Shown here: positions 5,989 to 11,305 of the stretch, piece by piece | Numbering within the stretch: position 1 is the first letter of the stretch | Layout of the letters: every line of letters starts with the position of its first letter | NCBI GenBank assembly: GCA_003558415.1 | Contig: PWLT01000082.1 | Span: 1 to 11,305 of the forward strand | Direction of reading: 5' to 3' | Length of the DNA stretch: 11,305 nt | From: Hyphomicrobiales bacterium | GTDB taxonomy: Bacteria; Pseudomonadota; Alphaproteobacteria; Rhodobacterales; Rhodobacteraceae | Program-made: the position numbers and the translations under genes | Notes under the pieces: generated by a model | Databases searched by the model: none | Seen by the model: only the letters and a program-made list of their open reading frames with translations | What the model was told of the DNA's origin: nothing

Positions 5989-6028
5989 GAACCGGATGCA
6001 CGAAACAATGCCGTGCAAGTCGGACGCC

Positions 6029-7135
6029 CTACCCTGTGCCGCGCACCTCGTCGCGCCACAGAGCGGGTGTCTTGCCGGTCACCCTCTTGAACGCACGGCT
6101 GAAGGCGGCCTCGGACTCGTACCCGACCTCATGGGCTGCGGCGGCGATGTTCAACCTCCGGTCCGCAATCTGCCTTGCGGCGACCTGCATTCTCCAACGC
6201 GTGAGATACCGCATTGGCGGATATCCGACGAAATGTGCAAATCGCTCTGCCAGGACGGCGCGCGACAGCCCCGCCTCCTGTGCCAGTTCGTTGAGGCTCC
6301 ATTGCCGCGCCGGTTCCGAATGCAGCAGGCCCAGCACCCGCGCGACCGCGGGGTCGCGCAATCCGGCAAGCCAGCCGCGCTGCCCGTCCGGCAGGGTTTC
6401 GAGATGGCGCCTGAGGACCTCAACGAAGATCAACTCGCTCAGCCCGAGCCCGATGGCATGGCCGCCGAATCGCCGAATCCGTGATTCCGCGAGCGTCAGC
6501 GCGATCAACCGATTCAGCAGATCCTCCGGACCGAGGCAGGAGCGTTTCACCCTGATGAACCGCGGCAGCGTGGAGAGCAACGGGTTGAAGGGTCGCATGT
6601 CGCAGCCGAGATAACCGCAGATGAACTGGGTGCGTTCGGGCCCGTTGCCACCTTCGCGGACAGTGTAGGGAAGCTTGCCGGCGGCCATGTCGCGCAGGAA
6701 TGCCACGGTCGCATCGAAGTCGAATTCGGGCTGTTGGTCAGGCGCGCTCAGTAGCGAATAAGGCTCGGCATGCGGGAATACGAGGATGTCGCCACTCTCG
6801 AACCGGACTGGGGCCATGCCTGCCATGCGGACCCAGCCCGACCCCTGTAGCACGATGTCGTAGGACACGACATGCTGCGCGCCGGGCAGAACCAGTGGTG
6901 CAATGCGATCGGCCCGCGGCACGTCGACGCCCCAAGGCGCGGCGGCATCCACCTCGAAAAAGAGCGCCCCGGTCAGCTTCACCGTGCGCAGGACGTCTGA
7001 TAGCGGATCGTGCCGCCACTTCCCCGGTGACGCGACGCCCTCGACCGCAGGCGCGTTCAGCAGCGTCTCAAGGCCGGCCTCATTCCCGGACGCAGGAGCT
7101 TGTGATCCAGTTTCTCGGTCATGGGATCGGGCCAT
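6029..7135 (-). CDS. AraC-family regulator with N-terminal cupin sensor
   Basis: The 368-residue protein has an N-terminal cupin-type sensor of the AraC 'cupin_6' kind, at roughly residues 40-225. It opens with DPLSDVLRTVKLTGALFFEV, continues with the segment GDILVFPHAEPYSLLS and ends with FICGYLGCD, all familiar in that family. The C-terminal double helix-turn-helix (about 262-365) includes WSLNELAQEAGLSRAVLAERF and IAAAAHEVGYESEAAFSRAF, then the closing KRVTGKTPALWR. Members sense small organic molecules and control adjacent catabolic or detoxification genes. The first 40 residues are unlike the family and may not all be translated; the ATG at 7135 is the best visible start, with only GGGG ahead of it. 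It is divergent from the SnoaL-like gene at 7205 across 69 bases, so it probably controls that gene and perhaps the methyltransferase gene beyond. Confidence 0.88.
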   Translation of the reverse strand: MARSHDRETGSQAPASGNEAGLETLLNAPAVEGVASPGKWRHDPLSDVLRTVKLTGALFFEVDAAAPWGVDVPRADRIAPLVLPGAQHVVSYDIVLQGSGWVRMAGMAPVRFESGDILVFPHAEPYSLLSAPDQQPEFDFDATVAFLRDMAAGKLPYTVREGGNGPERTQFICGYLGCDMRPFNPLLSTLPRFIRVKRSCLGPEDLLNRLIALTLAESRIRRFGGHAIGLGLSELIFVEVLRRHLETLPDGQRGWLAGLRDPAVARVLGLLHSEPARQWSLNELAQEAGLSRAVLAERFAHFVGYPPMRYLTRWRMQVAARQIADRRLNIAAAAHEVGYESEAAFSRAFKRVTGKTPALWRDEVRGTG

Positions 7136-7204
7136 GCCCCAAGATACGTTTGCTCGTGCGATAGGTCCATGGAAGGGGCTTCACGTCCGAAAGGAAATCA
7201 GACT

Positions 7205-7606
7205 ATGACAACAGCTGCCGAGCTTCACAAGACGATGTTCGACGCGATCCAGGCACGGGACTTCGAGAACCTCCAGAAGCTGTTCGATGCGCACTCGGTC
7301 CATGTATCGGGAGACGGCGTCGAGGTGTTCGGCCCGGACCCCGTCATCGCCGAGGTCGAGACGATGACGTCGGCCTTCCCGGATCTGGCCATCACCGTCC
7401 GGCGTCAGCATGTCCCGGACCACATGGTGTCGGTCATTGAATACAGCTTCAGCGGCACGCATCGCGGAACGCTGGAGGGAATCCAACCCACTGGCAGGAC
7501 GGTTTCGGTCGTGGCCTGCAGTATCCTCGAGGCAGAAGGCGACCGGATCGTGCGCGAAGCCGACTATTACGACACAACGGCCCTGATAGCCCAGCTCGAA
7601 CAGTAG
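7205..7606 (+). CDS. SnoaL-like (NTF2-fold) protein
   Basis: The 133-residue soluble protein has the SnoaL/NTF2-like fold pattern. An N-terminal helix pair (ELHKTMFDAIQARDFENLQKLF, starting near residue 6) is followed by alternating strands: a central segment with VIEYSFSGTHRGTLEG (about 79-94) and a closing VREADYYDTTALIAQL. The G-T-H-R-G-x-x-x-G-I-x-P-T-G-R pattern is common in SnoaL-like 'ester cyclase' proteins. Family members include polyketide cyclases, but also many dehydratases, isomerases and proteins of unknown use, so no reaction can be assigned. The ATG at 7205 is chosen because AAGGAA (7191-7196) sits eight bases upstream; the open frame extends further but lacks such a site. It is divergent from the AraC gene and is followed by the methyltransferase gene after 191 bases. 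Confidence 0.8.
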   Translation: MTTAAELHKTMFDAIQARDFENLQKLFDAHSVHVSGDGVEVFGPDPVIAEVETMTSAFPDLAITVRRQHVPDHMVSVIEYSFSGTHRGTLEGIQPTGRTVSVVACSILEAEGDRIVREADYYDTTALIAQLEQ

Positions 7607-7656
7607 GATCGCCGCTGCGTCGCAGTGCCCGGGTGGGAACCACGCGCACGCCATCG

Positions 7657-7674
7657 TTGCCGAAGTTTCGGCAA
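7657..7674. promoter_or_regulatory. 18-bp inverted repeat between the SnoaL-like and methyltransferase genes
   Basis: TTGCCGAA-GT-TTCGGCAA has perfect 8-bp arms and a 2-base centre. The short centre favours a dimeric repressor or activator site over an RNA hairpin. It lies 123 bases upstream of the methyltransferase ATG and 50 bases past the SnoaL stop. The methyltransferase gene may therefore have its own promoter. The surrounding gap (7607-7797) is GC-rich and shows no other gene; a CCGCCGGCGG palindrome lies at 7746-7755. Confidence 0.5.
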
Positions 7675-7797
7675 AGCGTCCGGAGCCGCGATCACGATCT
7701 GCCGCCCGGCCCGCGCCCGAACGCCGCTGCACACAATACCCGGGTCCGCCGGCGGTCCGGTCGCGACGGGCCTGGGCCAGACAGAAGGAACACGACC

Positions 7798-8598
7798 ATG
7801 CCCAACACTGCAGACACCCGCACAGCAGATCCCGCCGTGATTTACGACCGCGCCTTCGTTCCCGCGCTTTTCGCCCGGTGGGGCCCCGTGGTCGCGGAGG
7901 CCGCGGGCATTCGGCCTGGCGACCGTGTGCTCGATGTCGCCTGCGGCACCGGCGCGCTCACCCTCGCCGCCGCCGAGCGCGCCGGCCCCGAGGGCGCCGT
8001 GTCCGGCCTCGATCCGAATCCGGAGATGCTTGCCGTGGCGCGAGCGAAGCCGGTTGCGGTTGATTGGCGCGAGGGGCGCGCCGAGGCGCTGCCATTCGGG
8101 GACGCCACATTTGACGCCGTCGTCAGCCAGTTCGGCATGATGTTCTTCGATGACGCCGTCGGCGCCTTCGCCGAGATGCACCGTGTGCTCGCGCCCGGCG
8201 GTCGCCTCGCCGTCGCGGTCTTTGACGCGGTCGACACCGCGCCTGGCTACGACAGCTTGGCGCGGCTGCTCGACAGGCAATGCGGCCGGGAAATCGGCGA
8301 TGCGATGCGCGCGCCCTTCGCTATGGGCGACGCCGCGCAGCTTCGCACCCTTGCCGAGACGGTGTTTGCAAGCGCGACGGTGTCGCGTCACGACGGCCAT
8401 GTCCACTTCCCCTCCGTCGCCGATCTTGTAGAGACAGAGCATTCCTGCATCTGGACGCTCGGCGGGCTAATCGGCGACGATGAGGCGGCGCGCCTGCGCG
8501 AGGCCGCTGAACACGAACTCCGCCCCTTCGTCCGCCCGGACGGATCGATCACCTTCACGATGCCGGCGCTGATCGTCACCGCGACCAAGACGGCGTGA
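7798..8598 (+). CDS. Class I SAM-dependent methyltransferase (UbiE-like)
   Basis: The 266-residue protein has the Rossmann-type methyltransferase core at about residues 30-150. Motif I is VLDVACGTGA (44-53), which binds S-adenosylmethionine. The acidic end of strand 2 lies in SGLDPNPEML, the motif around strand 4 is FDAVVSQFGMMFF, and HRVLAPGGRLAVAVF is the post-motif region. The UbiE/COQ5-like pattern points to a small-molecule acceptor, but the C-terminal 110 residues that would set substrate choice are not diagnostic. The frame is open back to 7633, but the ATG at 7798 is preferred because AAGGAA (7784-7789) lies eight bases before it and the sequence beyond is arginine- and proline-rich, not protein-like. 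It probably belongs to the same regulatory unit as the SnoaL-like gene. It converges on the hydrolase gene. Confidence 0.88.
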   Translation: MPNTADTRTADPAVIYDRAFVPALFARWGPVVAEAAGIRPGDRVLDVACGTGALTLAAAERAGPEGAVSGLDPNPEMLAVARAKPVAVDWREGRAEALPFGDATFDAVVSQFGMMFFDDAVGAFAEMHRVLAPGGRLAVAVFDAVDTAPGYDSLARLLDRQCGREIGDAMRAPFAMGDAAQLRTLAETVFASATVSRHDGHVHFPSVADLVETEHSCIWTLGGLIGDDEAARLREAAEHELRPFVRPDGSITFTMPALIVTATKTA

Positions 8599-8653
8599 AC
8601 CGGGGGGATGCCGCTTCCGAGCACCGCGTGGATTGACTTACATAGGCGAACGG

Positions 8654-8696
8654 CCCTGATTTCCGCCGCGTAGGTGTCCTCCGGCGCCTGTCAGGG
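8654..8696. terminator. Nested hairpin between convergent methyltransferase and hydrolase genes
   Basis: CCCTGA (8654-8659) pairs with TCAGGG (8691-8696). Inside it CGCCG (8664-8668) pairs with CGGCG (8682-8686). The structure sits in the 110-base gap where two genes converge, which suits a shared transcript end. There is no T run and the inner loop is long, so this is tentative. Confidence 0.3.
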
Positions 8697-8708
8697 GGCT
8701 TCCGGGAC

Positions 8709-9527
8709 TCACGTCGTCAGGTCCTGCAACACCTGACGGACGTACATGGCCGGGTCGGTCAGCATCGCGTCGTGCCCCTGTCCGGGAAGCTCCTGCACGC
8801 GCGCATCGGGAAGGACGGCCATAAGCGCGTCGGTGCCGTAAAGTGACCGGGGGCTTTCAGTCCCGATTTGCAGGGTCACCGGCAGGTGAAGCTCGGCGAA
8901 CCGCCGTGCGTCGAAATCGTACCGTCTTTGCGCGCGCATGTCGTGAAGAGTGCACGCGGCGTCGGCCACCGTCTGCGCCCAGAGCGGGCTCTGCCGCAAT
9001 TCCTCCAGCTCATCTTCCGGCAAGGAGATGACGTCGCGGAAGAAGGTCGTGGTGAATCCGTCCCAGTCCCCGGCCCGGGCAAGTTCCTCGAGGCGCGCCG
9101 ATGTCTCACCGGTCACGATGTGCTTTCCCGGCGGCTCGTAGAGGACGAGCTTTTCGATTCGCGATGACATGGCCCGCGCGGCCGCGAGCGCAACCTGCGC
9201 ACCGTAGGAATGTCCGAGCAGGACCACCGGTGCATCGATCTCGCGGATCAGGGCGCCAACATCCTCGGCCTCGTCCTCCATGCTATGGTCCTGGGTCGCA
9301 TCGGTGTCGCCGCGTCCGCGCCGGGCAAGGGCATAGATAGTGAAGTTCTGCGCGAGCGCGTCCGCCACGAACTGCCAGTTGGAGCGGTGATCGGTGAAAC
9401 TGCCATGGACGAGGACGAGGGGCGGGCCGCGGCCGAACTTGTCATAGGAAAGCGTAATCCCGCTCCTGGTGCACAGCCTTTCCGTGACGATGTCTTGAGG
9501 GGCATCGAACTGCTGGATCAAGGTCAT
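8709..9527 (-). CDS. Alpha/beta hydrolase
   Basis: The 272-residue protein is a complete alpha/beta hydrolase. The oxyanion segment LVLVHGSF has H41-G42, and the nucleophile elbow GHSYG has S107. The catalytic histidine is probably H252 in GQGHDAM. The acid may be E224 in IGTESP, where Asp is more common. The lid region (about 135-200) is short and acidic. The family covers esterases, lactonases, epoxide hydrolases and C-C bond hydrolases, so the substrate is open. The ATG at 9527 is well placed, with GGGAGG (minus strand, 9535-9540) seven bases before it. The gene is divergent from a TetR-family regulator gene, and palindromes overlap its likely promoter, so it is probably repressed until a ligand appears. 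No signal peptide is seen, so it should be cytoplasmic. Confidence 0.9.
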   Translation of the reverse strand: MTLIQQFDAPQDIVTERLCTRSGITLSYDKFGRGPPLVLVHGSFTDHRSNWQFVADALAQNFTIYALARRGRGDTDATQDHSMEDEAEDVGALIREIDAPVVLLGHSYGAQVALAAARAMSSRIEKLVLYEPPGKHIVTGETSARLEELARAGDWDGFTTTFFRDVISLPEDELEELRQSPLWAQTVADAACTLHDMRAQRRYDFDARRFAELHLPVTLQIGTESPRSLYGTDALMAVLPDARVQELPGQGHDAMLTDPAMYVRQVLQDLTT

Positions 9528-9568
9528 GGTCGAACCTCCCGTTCGCGTCGGATTGATCAGTCGTATAT

Positions 9569-9616
9569 GTATGACGACCTACATAGTATGTAGACCATTT
9601 GTCATACAATTGTCAA
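9569..9616. promoter_or_regulatory. Hydrolase/TetR divergent operator-promoter region
   Basis: CTACATA-G-TATGTAG (9579-9593) is a perfect inverted repeat. GTATGAC (9569-9575) and GTCATAC (9601-9607) form a wider inverted pair around it. ACAATTGT (9606-9613) is a further palindrome. On the minus strand, TTGACA (complement of 9611-9616) with an 18-base spacer and TACATA (complement of 9587-9592) could drive the hydrolase gene; that -10 lies inside the central palindrome. TAGACC (9591-9596) resembles the half-site reported for LmrA/YxaF repressors. Binding by the adjacent TetR protein is inference. Confidence 0.6.
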
Positions 9617-9633
9617 TGCGGTATGAATGTGTC

Positions 9634-10221
9634 ATGATGGCACCGACGCGCGAGCGGATGATCGAGACGACAGCCCGGCTGCTTCAGCATCGGGGTTACC
9701 ACGGCGTGTCGCTCAACGAGATTCTCGTCGAGGCCGAAGCCCCGCGCGGCTCTCTCTATTTCCATTTCCCGGGAGGCAAGGATCAGCTTGTGCGCGACGC
9801 AACGCGCCTGTCCATTGCCCAGACGACAGAGTTCCTGCGCACCACGCTTTCAGAATCCTCCAACCCGGCCAGAGCTTTGCGGACCTTCATCGAGGAAACC
9901 GCACGGATGATGGCGGCATCCGATTATACCTTCGGCTGCCCGGTGGCGCCCCTGATCCTGGATGATCCGGGTGATGTCGCGGAAATTGAGGCGCTCTGCC
10001 GGCAGGCATTCGAGGAATGGACCAGTGTCGTTCGCGACGCCCTCGTCGCTGCAGGAGTGCCTTCCCCGCGCGCCGAGACGCTCGCGCTCATGGTGGAAGC
10101 CACACATGAAGGGCTGTTCCTGATCGCCCGCGCCTACCGCGACACGACGCCTATTATGAAGGGAGCGCAGGAACTCGAAGCCCTTATCCAGACGGCGCTA
10201 CCTGCGAGTACGAACCGATAG
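9634..10221 (+). CDS. TetR-family repressor (LmrA/YxaF-like)
   Basis: The 195-residue protein has the TetR N-terminal helix-turn-helix at about residues 4-52, with TRERMIETTARLLQHRGYHG, then SLNEILVEAEAPRGSLYFHF and GGKDQLV. The C-terminal ligand domain contains FGCPVAPLILD, a segment typical of the LmrA/YxaF-like branch. Family members repress a neighbouring gene and release DNA when they bind a small, often hydrophobic or aromatic, ligand. Starts at 9616, 9634 and 9637 are all in frame. The 9634/9637 pair leaves a normal MAPTRERM start. None has a ribosome binding site, and TTGTCA (9600-9605) with TATGAA (9622-9627) would place the transcript start at about 9634, so the mRNA may be leaderless. 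The gene is divergent from the hydrolase gene, its likely target. Confidence 0.9.
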   Translation: MMAPTRERMIETTARLLQHRGYHGVSLNEILVEAEAPRGSLYFHFPGGKDQLVRDATRLSIAQTTEFLRTTLSESSNPARALRTFIEETARMMAASDYTFGCPVAPLILDDPGDVAEIEALCRQAFEEWTSVVRDALVAAGVPSPRAETLALMVEATHEGLFLIARAYRDTTPIMKGAQELEALIQTALPASTNR

Positions 10222-10228
10222 ATCCCTT

Positions 10229-10342
10229 TCACGTTACCAGCTCTGCGAAATTGTGATCGGCGCCGCGCGCAAGCGGGTCCGAAAGGCAGCAGTGATAGCC
10301 TACCATCCGTGCGTTGCGCAGCGGGTTGAGCGGCAGGCGCAT
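10229..10342 (-). CDS. Small 37-residue ORF of unknown function
   Basis: This frame runs from the ATG at 10342 to the TGA at 10229-10231. It encodes 37 residues with a balanced composition: NPLRNARMVGYHCC in the middle and GADHNFAELVT at the end. Roughly 70 percent of third codon positions are G or C, like the real genes nearby. Its ATG lies one base after the TGA that ends the neighbouring small frame on the same strand, which would allow coupled translation. I do not recognise a family. No clear ribosome binding site is present and it may be the remnant of a longer gene or a repeated element. It could also be chance. Confidence 0.3.
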   Translation of the reverse strand: MRLPLNPLRNARMVGYHCCLSDPLARGADHNFAELVT

Positions 10343-10343
10343 G

Positions 10344-10513
10344 TCAAGGGGATTTTCCGCCCTCCTGCGATCCGCAGAGGAACCTTCCCTTCAAGCTCGG
10401 CGCGACCGGGACACGCGCGCCGCAGGGGCTGCCCGTCGTCGCCCCATGTGTGCCTCGTAGCGGCTCTTGACGGCAAAGCATTCGGCGAGAAACGCAAAGT
10501 TCCAATCTGACAT
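10344..10513 (-). pseudogene. Small ORF, apparently frameshifted by a GT duplication
   Basis: From the ATG at 10513 an intact frame of 40 residues begins MSDWNFAFLAECFAVKSRYE and ends at the TGA at 10391-10393 after an arginine-rich tail. Dropping one GT of a GTGT pair (near 10410) instead joins the first 34 residues to VPVAPSLKGRFLCGSQ and a stop at 10344-10346. This gives a less biased protein of about 56 residues. The tidy continuation suggests a decayed small gene, but the 40-residue form could be the real product. The ATG is 28 bases past the end of the LysR gene on the same strand. The family is unknown. Confidence 0.3.
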
Positions 10514-10540
10514 CCACCCGCATCCACCGAAACGGGACTG

Positions 10541-11305
10541 TCAGGCGCCGAATAGATCCTCCATCCGGGAGCGGTCGGTCGCGGCATGCTCAGCGATCCA
10601 GTCGCGAACCGCACGCTGATCAGGGCCAAGGCGACGCTCCTTCAGCCAGATCAGCCGGTGCCAATAGCTCGCTGGCACGACCGAAGGCCGCCCCAGCGGC
10701 ATCACGAGTGTCCCGTCGTCTACCGCATGGAGGACCTCGGAAATGCCTCCGAGCACCAGCCCAATTCCGAAGCGTGCAAGGCGCAGGCTGCTTCCGGACA
10801 CAGCGACCTGCGGAACCGGAGCGGGCGTCGTTCCGGGGTCTTCGATTGGGATCGCCGTCCGCCGGCTCCATTCAGGCCAGTCGGCCCAGTCCGGGTCCGA
10901 GGTCGGCACTTCAATCCGGGTCAAAGGCACACCGGCAAGGCTTCGTGTCCCTGGTCCAAGTCGATAGCGCTCCGCGAAGTTTGGCGTACAGACTGGCACG
11001 ACGCCGCTCGGCATCAGGTCGATCGCACGGTGGTCGGCATCAGGCGGACCCATGAAGCGGATGGCAAAGTGCATATCGGAGCGGCGCAGATCCACCACCT
11101 CCCACGTCGTCTCCAGCCGGATGTCGACCCCCGAGCGCCGGGCGAAAAGCGACGGCAGATGTCGTGGCAACCAGGTTTCCGCAAAGGTCTGCGACACCGT
11201 CAGGGCAACCTGCCGCGAACCGCCGTGTGGACAGAGCGACCGTTCGACCTCGGAAAGCATGGCGAAGCCCCGCGTCAGCCGGTCGGCCGCGTCCCGCAGC
11301 TCGCC
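10541..11305 (-). CDS. LysR-family regulator, GcvA-like (partial; cut by the right edge)
   Basis: The frame runs open from the right edge (reading ELRDAADRLTRGFAMLSE first) to a TGA at 10541-10543, giving at least 254 residues. The ATG at 11260 is internal. The visible part is the linker end plus the whole effector-binding domain. It has VALTVSQTFAETWLPRHLPS at its start, a GVDIRLETTWEVVDLRRSDMHFAIRF segment, and the C-terminal SYWHRLIW and VRDWI patterns. These are typical of the GcvA-like branch that often controls a divergent gene. The winged helix-turn-helix lies beyond the window, as would its target promoter, so its role cannot be judged. Two small frames follow it on the same strand. 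Confidence 0.88.
   Translation of the reverse strand, partial: GELRDAADRLTRGFAMLSEVERSLCPHGGSRQVALTVSQTFAETWLPRHLPSLFARRSGVDIRLETTWEVVDLRRSDMHFAIRFMGPPDADHRAIDLMPSGVVPVCTPNFAERYRLGPGTRSLAGVPLTRIEVPTSDPDWADWPEWSRRTAIPIEDPGTTPAPVPQVAVSGSSLRLARFGIGLVLGGISEVLHAVDDGTLVMPLGRPSVVPASYWHRLIWLKERRLGPDQRAVRDWIAEHAATDRSRMEDLFGA

Larger units (their letters stand above)
10222..10540. other. 319-base gap with short minus-strand reading frames only
   Basis: This stretch lies between the TetR stop and the end of the right-edge LysR gene. It holds no long gene. The two small minus-strand frames at 10229-10342 and 10344-10513, described separately, are the only content that looks protein-like. Longer frames crossing it on either strand are rich in Arg, Pro and Ser and overlap the LysR gene or lack start signals. 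Confidence 0.5.

Noticed and set aside
4877..6001. Long 374-residue open frame on the minus strand
   Set aside because: It lies opposite the GlxA-type regulator gene, whose domains are clear. The antisense product has no recognisable motif and arises from GC-rich third positions.
5736..6614. 292-residue open frame on the plus strand
   Set aside because: It straddles the ends of two convergent regulator genes in another frame, is rich in Ser, Arg and Pro, and has no start signal.
7567..8442. 291-residue open frame on the minus strand
   Set aside because: It is antisense to the methyltransferase gene with its clear SAM motif, and the product is low-complexity (Gly, Arg, Ala, His) without domains.
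10300..10629. 109-residue minus-strand frame running into the LysR end
   Set aside because: Its first third overlaps the LysR gene in another frame and the rest is the third reading of the small ORF region; no ribosome binding site.

Overview
The window looks like an accessory or niche-adaptation stretch of an alphaproteobacterial chromosome, most likely Rhodobacterales-like. This rests on the high-GC, G/C-third-position coding style of most genes and on the general flavour of the proteins. It is inference: there is no rRNA or other marker gene here. The part around 1570-3070 (cupin and LysR genes) is visibly more AT-rich than the rest, which suggests a mosaic origin. I found no tRNA, rRNA, CRISPR array or insertion sequence.

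Left block (1-1262, + strand). The 3' end of a type III restriction / DEAD-box helicase subunit, with its PD-(D/E)XK nuclease motif, is followed after 92 bases by a two-gene toxin-antitoxin operon, higB-higA. Its promoter is close to consensus, and two perfect palindromes sit over its -35 and -10 boxes. A 306-base gap with one long hairpin separates this block from the next.

Middle block (1569-6001). A small cupin protein gene is divergent from a LysR regulator gene. A lone EamA-type exporter gene follows, with a 14-bp palindrome upstream, and then a gap holding four tandem GC-rich hairpins. Next is a divergent pair: a small secreted AhpD/carboxymuconolactone-decarboxylase-like protein and a GlxA-type (DJ-1/PfpI plus AraC) regulator. 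Their shared promoter region has a 9-bp direct repeat at 22-bp spacing, abutting a -35 box for the secreted-protein gene. That is the expected layout of an AraC-family activator site.

Right block (6029-11305). A cupin-AraC regulator gene is divergent from a SnoaL-like protein gene and a class I SAM methyltransferase gene. An 18-bp inverted repeat lies in the 191-base gap between the latter two. An alpha/beta hydrolase gene is divergent from a TetR gene of LmrA/YxaF type, with palindromes in the shared intergenic region. A 319-base gap then holds two short minus-strand reading frames that look protein-like, one possibly frameshifted. The window ends inside a GcvA-like LysR regulator gene that runs off the right edge.

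Overall, 6 of 13 recognisable genes encode DNA-binding regulators, and four regulator/target pairs are divergent. The window reads as a row of small self-contained regulatory switches (sensor plus one or two enzymes) beside a defence fragment. The most testable new points are the GlxA/secreted AhpD switch, the two-palindrome higBA operator, the four-hairpin cluster, and the short ORF pair at 10229-10513.
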